Source: HGM13010 sp934527315
GTDB lineage: Bacteria; Bacillota; Clostridia; Oscillospirales; Oscillospiraceae
Direction: 5' to 3'
Assembly (NCBI GenBank): GCA_934527315.1
Contig: CAKTAK010000007.1
Span: 1-64,000 of the forward strand
Length of the DNA: 64,000 nt
Part shown: in pieces, positions 7,741-15,001 of the stretch
How the letters are laid out: every line of letters starts with the position of its first letter
Position numbering within the stretch: the first letter of the stretch is position 1
Notes under the pieces: generated by a model
Told to the model about the DNA's origin: nothing
Seen by the model: only the letters and a program-made list of their open reading frames with translations
Databases searched by the model: none
Program-made: the position numbers and the translations under genes

Positions 7741-8019
7741 CTATTCATTCCCGTTCTCCTCAGCTTGACGCTGCATTTCCAGAAGTTCTTCCATATCCAC
7801 GGGAATCGCCTTTCCCGTTTCATCAAATTGCCAAGCCTCCACTATCGTTTTGTCACTGAGTGTATCTCTCAAAATTTTCTTTCCGTTTTCGTCCGTATCC
7901 AATACCCAATGGTGTTTCTCCTCAAATGAATCGTCTTTTTCCGGCTGAACCAAGCATGCTGCTCTGGCAATTACGAAAATTACCAAAATCAAAATGAATA
8001 TACAACCCATTTTTTTCAT
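7741..8019 (-). CDS. Small membrane-anchored protein of unknown function
   Basis: The 92-residue product has one N-terminal hydrophobic helix (about residues 5-20) followed by a charged, acidic domain (HHWVLDTDENGKKILRD). The cysteine after ARAA does not make a proper lipobox, so a plain membrane anchor is more likely than a lipoprotein. I do not recognise a family. AAGGAG upstream of ATG 8019 decides the start. It is alone between mnmA and the riboflavin transporter. Confidence 0.6.
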   Translation of the reverse strand: MKKMGCIFILILVIFVIARAACLVQPEKDDSFEEKHHWVLDTDENGKKILRDTLSDKTIVEAWQFDETGKAIPVDMEELLEMQRQAEENGNE

Positions 8020-8212
8020 AAGGATTCTCCTTTCACAACATTTTGTATTGGAACAGTTACGATAAAACAATAAATCTTCTTTCCCGATTCGGCTGCATCT
8101 TCTACGCCGGATGCAAAAAAGCTTTCTATCTAATCATAGTATGACATTATTTTCTCCTGCTGTCTAATCGGAAAAAATAATCAATCCCCGCTTTTTGATT
8201 GGTTTGTACCGC

Positions 8213-8245
8213 AAAGGGGCGCACAGAAATTCTGTGCGCCCCTTT
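8213..8245 (-). terminator. Stem-loop downstream of the riboflavin transporter gene
   Basis: A 15-bp perfect stem (8213-8227 with 8231-8245) lies 20 bp after the stop codon. The T-tail is short, so its strength is uncertain. Confidence 0.6.
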
Positions 8246-8265
8246 CGGAAAATTCATATTGGATT

Positions 8266-8991
8266 TCAATAGGACTTGTCGTGGACCACCAGCAGCTTTT
8301 CTACCCGCTTGTACAGCAAGTAGGTGATGACGGATACCAACACACCCTTTACCAGGTTAAAAGGCACCACGGCAAAGAGAACCAGCGTAGACACGCTGTT
8401 GATGGCACCGTTGACCTGCGTACCCATGGCGATGATGGCGTCCAGAGGCATGCCGAACAGCTGTGCGAACTTCGGCAGCAGATACACTGCGTTGAACAAG
8501 CTGCCGAAAATGGTCATGCAGATGGTACCCAGTGCCATACCGCCGATGGCGGTGCCCTTGGACTTCTTCAGATGATACACAATGGAGGCCGGCAGCACAA
8601 AGGAGCAGCCCACCACAAAGTTTGCAAAGTCGCCCACATAAGCGGTTGTGGTACCCTTCAGCAGAATCTTCAGAATGACCTTCACCATTTCCGCGGTCAC
8701 ACCGGCAACCGGTCCCAGATAGAAGGTGCAAATCAGCACGGGCACTTCGCTGAAGTCGATTTCATAAAAGCTGGGGGCGAAGAACAGCGGGATTTCCAAG
8801 AACATCAGCACCGCTGCCAACACGGAGAACATGGCAATGTAGGACACCCGGCGGGCTTTGCTGACTTCTTTTACGGTTTTCAGGCAATACTTCTGAATCA
8901 GTGCCGCAATGGCAAACAGCGCCAGAAAAACCAGCAGACATACCAGCAGAAAGCTGGCATTGTCTTTTACAGATTGGATGAATTCGTTCAT
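8266..8991 (-). CDS. ribU: Riboflavin ECF transporter S component RibU
   Basis: The 241-residue hydrophobic protein has about six membrane segments and S-component features: the segment ARRVSYIAMFSVLAAVLMFL that contacts the ECF module, then FAPSFYEIDFSEVPVLI and GPVAGVTAEMVKVILK. The FMN riboswitch directly upstream identifies the substrate as riboflavin or a related flavin. It needs the shared EcfA/A'/T energising module, which is not in this window. ATG 8991 follows AAGGTGG. Confidence 0.92.
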   Translation of the reverse strand: MNEFIQSVKDNASFLLVCLLVFLALFAIAALIQKYCLKTVKEVSKARRVSYIAMFSVLAAVLMFLEIPLFFAPSFYEIDFSEVPVLICTFYLGPVAGVTAEMVKVILKILLKGTTTAYVGDFANFVVGCSFVLPASIVYHLKKSKGTAIGGMALGTICMTIFGSLFNAVYLLPKFAQLFGMPLDAIIAMGTQVNGAINSVSTLVLFAVVPFNLVKGVLVSVITYLLYKRVEKLLVVHDKSY

Positions 8992-9035
8992 TTCTCTTTT
9001 CCACCTTTTGCAATATTTTCCCGCAGCGGGGAGCA

Positions 9036-9067
9036 TAAAAAACGCCTGAGTACATTGTCTCAGGCGC
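9036..9067 (-). terminator. Riboswitch-controlled terminator
   Basis: On the minus strand GCGCCTGAG and CTCAGGCGT form a stem followed by TTTTTT, between the FMN aptamer and ribU. This is the expected FMN-induced terminator. Confidence 0.85.
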
Positions 9068-9081
9068 TATGACATCACAGC

Positions 9082-9233
9082 AAATCTTCTCTCATCCAGA
9101 CTCTCCACACTGTTTCTACAATGCGGCGCACAAACCGTGCAACTGTCGGTACCGGAATTTCACCGGTTCATGCCATTGGATTGGCGCGCGGACTTTACCG
9201 CCGGTCGGGAATTACACCCTGCCCTGAAGACAA
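9082..9233 (-). promoter_or_regulatory. FMN riboswitch (RFN element)
   Basis: The minus strand carries the conserved aptamer blocks: AGGGTGTAATTCCCGACCGG at the 5' side, CGGTAAAGTCCGCG, CCGGTGAAATTCCGGTACCG, GACAGTT and the closing GGATGAGAGAAGATTT. FMN binding should favour the terminator at 9036-9067 and switch ribU off. Confidence 0.95.
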
Positions 9234-9260
9234 CGATTCAGTTGTTAATTGTTATTTAAT

Positions 9261-9288
9261 ATTATAAACCGAAATTTTAAAATTGCAA
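9261..9288 (-). promoter_or_regulatory. Promoter of the FMN riboswitch-ribU transcript
   Basis: TTGCAA (9283-9288) and TATAAT (9261-9266) are 16 bp apart on the minus strand. The -35 hexamer is self-complementary and is shared with the divergent promoter. Confidence 0.7.
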
Positions 9289-9311
9289 TACCTGAATGAA
9301 AATTATATAAT
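9283..9311 (+). promoter_or_regulatory. Promoter of the SLOG-family gene, sharing the -35 box
   Basis: TTGCAA (9283-9288) and TATAAT (9306-9311) are 17 bp apart. The same six bases serve the opposite promoter. Confidence 0.7.
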
Positions 9312-9355
9312 ATCATCATTCAGTGCGTTCTGCATCGCGGAAAGGAGGGGACGCT

Positions 9356-9865
9356 GTGCCGGAAATTCAAACAACCTGCTGCTTTACGGGGCATCGTGCC
9401 AACAAGCTGCCCTGGAAATTCAATGAGCAGGACCCCAGATGTCTGCTGTTGAAACAGAAACTGTATGACGCTGTGGACGCGGTGTATGCCTCCGGTGTCC
9501 GCCATTTTATCTGCGGTATGGCCAACGGCGGCGATTTGTATTTCGGAGAGGCAGTGCTGCAGCTGCGGCAGCTCCACCCGGACATCACCTTGGAGGCAGC
9601 CGTGCCCTATCGGGAGCAGGCCGCCCATTGGCCGCCGGAGCTGAAACGGCGGTGGCAGAATCTGATGGACCAAAGCGATTTTCACACGCTGGTCAGCGAG
9701 CACTACACCCCGGATTGCATGCACAAACGCAATCAGTATATGGTGGACAACTCCTCCGTACTGATTGCCGCGTTCAACGGTCTGCCCGGAGGCACCATGA
9801 ATACGCTGATTTATGCCATTCGTCAAAAGCGGGAAGTGATTCAGATTCCCGTAGACCCGGAATAA
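9356..9865 (+). CDS. SLOG/DUF1273-family nucleotide-binding protein (YpsA-like)
   Basis: The 169-residue protein has the features of the DUF1273 branch of the SLOG (Rossmann) superfamily: an N-terminal CCFTGHRANKLPW motif, the central GMANGGDLYFGEAVL, then HKRNQYMVDNSSVLIAAFNG and GGTMNTLIYA. B. subtilis YpsA belongs here and SLOG domains bind nucleotides or ADP-ribose-type ligands; the precise role is unknown. The start is GTG 9356, five bases after AAAGGAGGGG; an upstream GTG at 9323 has no ribosome site. Confidence 0.85.
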   Translation: MPEIQTTCCFTGHRANKLPWKFNEQDPRCLLLKQKLYDAVDAVYASGVRHFICGMANGGDLYFGEAVLQLRQLHPDITLEAAVPYREQAAHWPPELKRRWQNLMDQSDFHTLVSEHYTPDCMHKRNQYMVDNSSVLIAAFNGLPGGTMNTLIYAIRQKREVIQIPVDPE

Positions 9866-9879
9866 CCCCAAAAAATCAA

Positions 9880-9909
9880 GCGGTACCGAAATTTTCCGGT
9901 ACCGTTTTT
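9880..9909. terminator. Terminator between convergent genes
   Basis: CGGTACCG repeated at 9881-9888 and 9897-9904 forms an 8-bp stem flanked by A and T runs, so it can work in both directions. Confidence 0.8.
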
Positions 9910-9912
9910 CCT

Positions 9913-10581
9913 TTATGCACTGTGTCGTTTCCGGTAATTCCGGCACAACAGCACCGAGCCCGCAACATAAACCGCCTCGCCGCACAGGGCAATCCAGAAC
10001 ACCGGGGCATGCCAATCCCGAATACTTCCGCCAATCAGCGGGAAGGTAATCATGTGGGGCAGCATTCCCATCATACTGCCCGCTATATAAGCGCCGTAAG
10101 GCATGCCGATGGCGCCCATGTAAACGCTCACAATATCACTGGGCAAATGGCCAATAATGCGCACCAGAAATCCGAACAGAAAATCATTATCCGACCGCAG
10201 TTTCTGAATGGCTGCCGCTTTCGGATACTTCGCCACAATGTACTGCGCCGTTCCGCTGCCGGTTTTCCGTCCAATCCAATACGGAATGGACACCATGGCG
10301 AAACTGCCCAGCATGTTCACCAGAATTGCCAAAGGCGCCGGAAACAGCAAACCGGTTACCGTATACAGCAAGCCGGAATAAATCACAATGCTGACGCCTT
10401 TCAGCGCAAACACACCCACCATAGCCACGGCAGCCAAAAACAAATTCTTTGGCTGATATGCCATGATGGTTTCCACCGTAATGCGGTCGCGGAAATAAAA
10501 GACCACGCCGATGAACGTCAGCCAAATCAGCACCAACACAACTTTTGCACCGGTTTCTGTCTTTTTGTGGGAATCCTGCAT
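9913..10581 (-). CDS. TVP38/TMEM64 family (VTT domain) membrane protein
   Basis: The 222-residue protein has five to six hydrophobic segments and the VTT/SNARE-associated signature: IPYWIGRKTGSG, FLVRIIGHLPSDIVSVYMGAIGMPYGAYIAG split over the centre, and MLPHMITFPLIGG. Related DedA proteins affect membrane lipid flipping and proton homeostasis; the function of this member is not established. GGAGGAGG lies before the ATG. Confidence 0.85.
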   Translation of the reverse strand: MQDSHKKTETGAKVVLVLIWLTFIGVVFYFRDRITVETIMAYQPKNLFLAAVAMVGVFALKGVSIVIYSGLLYTVTGLLFPAPLAILVNMLGSFAMVSIPYWIGRKTGSGTAQYIVAKYPKAAAIQKLRSDNDFLFGFLVRIIGHLPSDIVSVYMGAIGMPYGAYIAGSMMGMLPHMITFPLIGGSIRDWHAPVFWIALCGEAVYVAGSVLLCRNYRKRHSA

Positions 10582-10775
10582 AGGAACACCTCCTCCGCCA
10601 ACGCAGTCTGCTGAGATTCATTCTGCCCGGCAACACCGGTGAAATTCCGAATCACAGCACGGGCGTTTCTATCATTTCATTGTAGCAGTAAAATTTCCGG
10701 ATAGAATGGACAAAACCGCGGCACTGTCCGAAATTCCGACAGTGCGCCGGAATTGTACAAATCCTTTTCCCGCGC

Positions 10776-10818
10776 AAAAAAATGCTCCCCCGTACACTTT
10801 GCAGCATACGGGGGATCA
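10776..10818 (-). terminator. Terminator of the SDR gene
   Basis: On the minus strand a stem of about 11 bp around TCCCCCGTA/TACGGGGGA is followed by seven T residues. Confidence 0.85.
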
Positions 10819-10837
10819 TTGATTTTATAAAAAGGAA

Positions 10838-11596
10838 TCAGCCGTCATAGGTCAGACCGCCGTCTACGTCGCTGATTTCGCCGTTGACAAACGATGCCAA
10901 ATCGCTCAGATAGAACACCACCGGCCATGCAGCCTCTTGTGCCGATGCCGGGCGCGCCATGGAAACCATGCCCTTCAGACGATTGTAGTTTGCCTCGTCC
11001 ACCAAATCGTTAATCATACGGCTGTCGGTCCAACCGGGGCAGACCGTATTGCAGCAAACGTTGAACGGGCCGCCTTCTTTTGCCACAACCTTGGTCAGAC
11101 CGTTTACGCCGGCTTTACTGGTGGCATAAGCGCCCCGGCCCATCAGACCGCCGCCGACCTTGCCTGCCACAGAGGAAACGTTTACAATGCGGCCGTAGCG
11201 ATTGGCTTTCATGTGGGTAAATACAGACTGAATGGCAGCAAACACACCGGTCAGATTGATGCCGATAATCTTGTTCCACTCCTCTTGAGAAATTTCCTCA
11301 AACAGCTTGGTGCTCAGCACACCCACGCAGTTTACCAAACCGTGGAGCTGACCGAATTCCGCAATGATTTCCGCAAAATTCTTGCGAATGGCGTCGGTTG
11401 ATGACAAATCCACCACCCGATAGCAATACAGGTCCGCAGGCAGCTGTTTGCTCATCTCTTCCAACGTAGTCCGGTCAATGTCGATGGCGCAGACCCGGCC
11501 GCCGCAAGCCACAACCGTTTCCACAATGGCACGGCCGATGCTGCCTGCACCGCCGGTGACAATGTAGTTTTTTCCGGTGAAGTCAATTGTTACCAT
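10838..11596 (-). CDS. SDR family NAD(P)-dependent oxidoreductase
   Basis: The 252-residue protein is a classical short-chain dehydrogenase: TGGAGSIG cofactor loop (residues about 14-21), NCVGVL, catalytic Ser in NVSSVAG, and YATSK with the Tyr/Lys pair. DIDR after the second strand, with an acidic residue, suggests NAD rather than NADP. VDGGLTYDG is a usual C-terminus. The substrate is unknown. It has its own terminator and lies downstream of the rplT terminator, so it is probably a separate unit. ATG 11596 follows AAAGGAAA. Confidence 0.88.
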   Translation of the reverse strand: MVTIDFTGKNYIVTGGAGSIGRAIVETVVACGGRVCAIDIDRTTLEEMSKQLPADLYCYRVVDLSSTDAIRKNFAEIIAEFGQLHGLVNCVGVLSTKLFEEISQEEWNKIIGINLTGVFAAIQSVFTHMKANRYGRIVNVSSVAGKVGGGLMGRGAYATSKAGVNGLTKVVAKEGGPFNVCCNTVCPGWTDSRMINDLVDEANYNRLKGMVSMARPASAQEAAWPVVFYLSDLASFVNGEISDVDGGLTYDG

Positions 11597-11656
11597 ATTC
11601 TTATTTCCTTTCTTTCCTTCTCCGTCTCCGGGGAAATCTATGTTGATGTGGATATA

Positions 11657-11692
11657 CAAAAATCCCAGACGCTTGTATCAAACGTCTGGGAT
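11657..11692 (-). terminator. Terminator of the infC-rpmI-rplT operon
   Basis: ATCCCAGACG and CGTCTGGGAT form a 10-bp stem followed by TTTTTG on the minus strand. Confidence 0.88.
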
Positions 11693-11701
11693 GATGTAAA
11701 C

Positions 11702-12058
11702 TCAGTTCAGAGCCTTCTTTGCAGTCTCACACAGAGCGGTGAAGACTTCGGGATCGTGGATAGCGGTCTCGGACAGCATCTTACGGTTCATGTCGATGCC
11801 AGCCAGTTTCAGACCGTGCATGAAGGTAGAGTAGTTCATGCCGTTTGCCTTAGCACCAGCGCTGATACGGGTGATCCACAGCTGACGGTAATCTCTCTTC
11901 TTCTGCTTGCGGCCAACATAAGCATAACGGCCGGATTTCATTACCTGCTCGTTTGCCATCTTGTAGTGGCGGGATTTGTTGCCCCAGTATCCCTTAGCCA
12001 GACCCAGGACTTTATTTCTTCTCTTGCGCGTCATCATTGCGCCTTTAACTCTTGCCAT
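11702..12058 (-). CDS. rplT: 50S ribosomal protein L20
   Basis: The 118-residue basic protein begins MARVKGAMMTRKRRNKVLGL, a typical L20 start, and continues with KGYWGNKSRHYKMANEQ and RDYRQLWITRISAGAKANG. L20 is an early 23S rRNA assembly protein and in Firmicutes also represses its own operon by binding the leader. It is the last gene of infC-rpmI-rplT. Confidence 0.98.
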   Translation of the reverse strand: MARVKGAMMTRKRRNKVLGLAKGYWGNKSRHYKMANEQVMKSGRYAYVGRKQKKRDYRQLWITRISAGAKANGMNYSTFMHGLKLAGIDMNRKMLSETAIHDPEVFTALCETAKKALN

Positions 12059-12077
12059 TTCTTAAAGTCCTCCCTAA

Positions 12078-12275
12078 TTATTTGTACGGAATCATTTTCT
12101 TAATGGTTGCTTCGTTGGTCACGTCAGCGTAAGCACCGGAACGCAGTCTGCGGCAACGCTTGGTATCCTTCTTGTTCAGGATGTGGCTCTTGTAAGCATG
12201 AGCGCGTTTTACTTTACCGCTCTTAGTGGTGTTAAATCTTTTTTTAGCACCGGAATGTGTTTTCAGCTTGGGCAT
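12078..12275 (-). CDS. rpmI: 50S ribosomal protein L35
   Basis: This 65-residue protein has the standard L35 start MPKLKTHSGAKKRFNTTKSG and the KRCRRLRSG motif. It is the middle gene of the infC operon. Confidence 0.98.
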   Translation of the reverse strand: MPKLKTHSGAKKRFNTTKSGKVKRAHAYKSHILNKKDTKRCRRLRSGAYADVTNEATIKKMIPYK

Positions 12276-12295
12276 GATAATTACTCCTTCCTTAT

Positions 12296-12892
12296 TTATT
12301 CAACCGTTTCATTGGCCGAATCTGCAGCAGCGGTTTCTTCGCTCTGCTTTTTGGCTTTTTGTTCTTTTTTCAGCTGACTCTGAGATTTGGGAGACAGGAA
12401 CAAGGACATATTTCTGCCTTCCAGCTTCGGTTCCTTATCCATGTTTGCAATCTCGGAGCACTTTCTGGCATAATCACGCAGCAGGGTTTCGCCGATACTG
12501 GTGTGAGCCATCTCTCTTCCGCGGAAACGGACGGTTACCTTCACACGGTCGCCGTCAGTCAGGAACTTCTGACCGTTTTTCAGTTTCGTGTTGAAATCGT
12601 TCTCGCCGATGCCGGGAGACATACGAATTTCCTTCACGTCCATCACGCGCTGGTTTTTCTTTGCTTCCTTTTCCCGTTTGCTCTGCTCGAACCGGAATTT
12701 ACCGTAATCCATGACCTTGCAAACCGGGGGTTTTGCTGCCGGAGAAATCATCACAAGATCCAGGTCTTTTTCTTCCGCAATCCGCAGGGCTTCTTCAGAA
12801 GACATCAGTCCCAACTGTTCGCCGTCTTCGCCGATCAGGCGCACTTCCTTTTCCTGAATCTCTTCATTGATCTGATTCACAGTTGCTGCGAT
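12296..12892 (-). CDS. infC: Translation initiation factor IF-3, rare AUC start
   Basis: The roughly 198-residue product has the N-domain (NEEIQEKEVRLIGEDGEQLG), the Tyr-rich linker (KVMDYGKFRFEQSKREKEAKK) and the C-domain (VKEIRMSPGIGENDFNTKL). The first usual start codon is GTG 12880, but it lies 20 bases from the GGAGGT site (12901-12906). Between them the frame reads TGA ATC ATC GCA GCA ACT GTG, so only an ATC codon (12893-12895 or 12890-12892) lies at proper spacing. IF-3 genes of other bacteria use AUU for self-regulation; AUC fits the same idea. Confidence 0.92.
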   Translation of the reverse strand: MAATVNQINEEIQEKEVRLIGEDGEQLGLMSSEEALRIAEEKDLDLVMISPAAKPPVCKVMDYGKFRFEQSKREKEAKKNQRVMDVKEIRMSPGIGENDFNTKLKNGQKFLTDGDRVKVTVRFRGREMAHTSIGETLLRDYARKCSEIANMDKEPKLEGRNMSLFLSPKSQSQLKKEQKAKKQSEETAAADSANETVE

Positions 12893-12895
12893 GAT

Positions 12896-13034
12896 TCAAC
12901 ACCTCCAAAAAATAAAAAAACGCAGATCGAACTGATCCACGCATAAACACCCAACGAGCCCGGGGCTGTTGGCATTTATTGACCCGATCGAACCTTTTGT
13001 TGCCGGGTGAGGACAGTTCCTTCTTCCTTTTAGC
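12896..13034 (-). promoter_or_regulatory. 5' leader of the infC operon (L20-type leader)
   Basis: About 140 nt lie between the predicted transcription start and infC. The leader contains complementary G/C-rich segments (CCGGGCTCGTTGGG region) and the terminator below. Firmicute infC-rpmI-rplT leaders are known L20-responsive attenuators; assigning this one to that class is an inference from position and the terminator. Confidence 0.6.
12913..12941 (-). terminator. Attenuator terminator in the infC leader
   Basis: On the minus strand CGTGGATC and GATCTGCG can pair as an 8-bp stem with two G-T pairs, followed by eight T residues, just upstream of the infC ribosome site. Confidence 0.65.
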
Positions 13035-13040
13035 CTATGT

Positions 13041-13069
13041 ATCATACCAGTTCTCCATAGGAATGTCAA
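13041..13069 (-). promoter_or_regulatory. Promoter of the infC operon
   Basis: TTGACA (13064-13069) and TATGAT (13041-13046) are separated by exactly 17 bp. Confidence 0.88.
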
Positions 13070-13148
13070 GAGATTTTTTCAGATTTCCTTTTATTTTTCC
13101 GGTTTCCGGGCATAGTACCAGTATTGCAAGGAAAGGGGCCGACGAAAC

Positions 13149-13526
13149 TTGTCTCTGCCGGAAATCTTCGCTGTGTACTGCACCGGTGCCGTAAGCTACG
13201 GCGCGCTGGAATTGCTTTGGCGCCGCTGGACCCATTGGTCCATGCTCCTGCTGGGCGGCATTTGCGTCTGCATCATCTACTGGCTTGCCAACTACTCCGG
13301 GCTTTCCACGGAAAAATGCTGTCTGCTTTCCGCAGCGGGCATTACCGCCGCAGAATTCTGCACCGGAATTCTGGTGAATCTCTGTTTGGACTGGCAGGTC
13401 TGGGATTATAGCCGGGAGCCCTTGAATTTGCTGGGGCAGATTTGCCCAACCTTCGCTTTGGTATGGCTGGGTATCTCTGTCCCGGCTGTCTGGATTTCCA
13501 GAGCCTTACATCATATTCTTGCTTAG
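13149..13526 (+). CDS. Putative ABC transporter permease (PF06541-like)
   Basis: The 125-residue protein has four hydrophobic helices and the motif NLCLDWQVWDYSREPLNLLG followed by FALVWLGI, which resembles the membrane proteins described as putative ABC-transporter type IV (CmpB-like). No ATPase lies nearby and the function is unknown. Start codon TTG 13149 follows GGAAAGGGG. The 3' end overlaps the convergent deoC by four bases. Confidence 0.7.
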   Translation: MSLPEIFAVYCTGAVSYGALELLWRRWTHWSMLLLGGICVCIIYWLANYSGLSTEKCCLLSAAGITAAEFCTGILVNLCLDWQVWDYSREPLNLLGQICPTFALVWLGISVPAVWISRALHHILA

Positions 13527-14182
13527 TGCAGCTCCATGGTGGAGGCAATCTTCACAATACGGCTGGTGCCCAAACGGTCTGCGCCCAGACGAATCATGTC
13601 CTCTGCGTCTTCCAGCGTTTTAATGCCGCCGGCAGCCTTGACTTTCAAATGGTCTGCGCTGTTTTTCCGCAGCAGTTCCACATCTTCCCGGGTTGCGCCG
13701 CCGGTGGAGAAACCGGTGGAGGTCTTGATGTAATCTGCGCCGGAATCGGAAACAATCTGGCACAGACGGATTTTCTCCTCATCGGTCAGCAGGCAGGTCT
13801 CGATAATCACCTTCAGCACTTTGCCCTGAGTGCTTTCCCGCACGGCGGCAATGTCAGCGGCGACTTCGTCCCAGCAGCGGTCCTTCACCATGGCCAGATT
13901 GATGACCATATCAATCTCGTCCGCGCCGTTGCGCACAGCGTCGGCAGCCTCAAAAGCCTTTGCGGCGGTGGTCATATAGCCATTGGGGAAACCAATCACG
14001 GTGCAGATGGGCAGTTTGTCGCCCACATAGCGTTTTGCGCCCGCCACATGGCAGGGCGGAATGCAAACGCTGGCGCAGCCGTACTGAATACCCTCGTCAC
14101 ACAGTTTCTGAATTTCAGCCTGCGTTGCGTCCACCCGCAGCAGGGTATGGTCGCACCGGGCGAGAATTTCTTTCAGTTCCAT
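13523..14182 (-). CDS. deoC: Deoxyribose-phosphate aldolase
   Basis: The 219-residue enzyme cleaves 2-deoxyribose 5-phosphate to glyceraldehyde 3-phosphate and acetaldehyde. The Schiff-base lysine lies in GADYIKTSTGFSTGGAT and the second active-site lysine in VKAAGGIKTLEDA; the N-terminal DHTLLRVDAT is typical. It works in nucleoside catabolism, but no phosphorylase gene is adjacent. ATG 14182 follows GAAGGACG, with its own promoter upstream. Confidence 0.97.
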   Translation of the reverse strand: MELKEILARCDHTLLRVDATQAEIQKLCDEGIQYGCASVCIPPCHVAGAKRYVGDKLPICTVIGFPNGYMTTAAKAFEAADAVRNGADEIDMVINLAMVKDRCWDEVAADIAAVRESTQGKVLKVIIETCLLTDEEKIRLCQIVSDSGADYIKTSTGFSTGGATREDVELLRKNSADHLKVKAAGGIKTLEDAEDMIRLGADRLGTSRIVKIASTMELH

Positions 14183-14212
14183 TCAAACACGTCCTTCACA
14201 TAAAGTACCTTC

Positions 14213-14241
14213 ATTATACCCGGAACACAGTCCTCTGGCAA
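14213..14241 (-). promoter_or_regulatory. Promoter of deoC
   Basis: TTGCCA (14236-14241) and TATAAT (14213-14218) are 17 bp apart. Confidence 0.72.
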
Positions 14242-14341
14242 GTAGCTTTTTCTGCCGGCATAACCGGTCTCATCGGGGAATAGAATGACACAGAATGAAC
14301 CGACAGAGCCGCTGCTCTGTCCCGGCAGCCGGAGGTGCAAT

Positions 14342-14950
14342 ATGGAGGAACAAACTCGAACCAATCTCGTGGAGCTTTGCGGTACGGCGGAAACCGATGC
14401 CGTCTTTTCCCATGAAAGCCGAGGAGAACGCTTTTACCGTTTTCCCCTGACCATTCATCGCCTATCCGGCACAGCAGACACCCTGAATGTCATTGTCCGG
14501 GAGCATCTGCTGTCTTCCGCAGCCATTATCCCCGGGCAGCGGCTGCAAGTTTCCGGAGAACTGCGCAGTTTCAACAACAAGCACAGCGAGGGCTCCAAAC
14601 TGGTCATTACAGTGTTTGCCCATTCCCTGCTGCCTGCCGACGGCGCAGACACCAATTCGGTTGCCCTCCGGGGCACCCTCTGCAAGCTGCCCAATCTCCG
14701 CACCACCCCCATGGGGCGGGAAATCTGCGATTTCATGCTGGCAGTGAATCGGCACTATGGGCGCAGCGACTATCTGCCCTGCATTGCATGGGGCATCAAA
14801 GCCAAGGAAACCGCTCAATGGCCGGTGGGCACGGTGGTCTCCCTCACCGGACGAGTGCAAAGCCGGCAATACGTCAAGGTGATTGAGGGCGCAGCCGTAG
14901 AAAAAACAGCCTTTGAAGTTTCCGTCGTGGAGATTCATCGGGCGGATTAA
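14342..14950 (+). CDS. Single-stranded DNA-binding-like protein with two OB folds
   Basis: The 202-residue protein has two OB-fold segments, roughly residues 8-100 (with GERFYRFPLTIHRLSG and PGQRLQVSGELRS) and 110-200 (REICDFMLAVNRHYGRSDYLPC, VVSLTGRVQSRQYVKV). The second resembles the SSB/PriB core. There is no acidic SSB tail, so it may act in a recombination or repair context rather than as the main SSB. The start at 14342 follows GGAGGTG; the frame stays open upstream without a ribosome site. Confidence 0.72.
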   Translation: MEEQTRTNLVELCGTAETDAVFSHESRGERFYRFPLTIHRLSGTADTLNVIVREHLLSSAAIIPGQRLQVSGELRSFNNKHSEGSKLVITVFAHSLLPADGADTNSVALRGTLCKLPNLRTTPMGREICDFMLAVNRHYGRSDYLPCIAWGIKAKETAQWPVGTVVSLTGRVQSRQYVKVIEGAAVEKTAFEVSVVEIHRAD

Positions 14951-14958
14951 AACAGCAA

Positions 14959-14983
14959 AAGACAGGCGCTCGCCTGTCTTTTT
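14959..14983. terminator. Terminator between convergent genes
   Basis: AAGACAGG and CCTGTCTT form the stem with T residues after it in the plus direction and fewer in the minus direction. Confidence 0.8.
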
Positions 14984-15001
14984 GCCGTATATTGACTGCG
15001 T

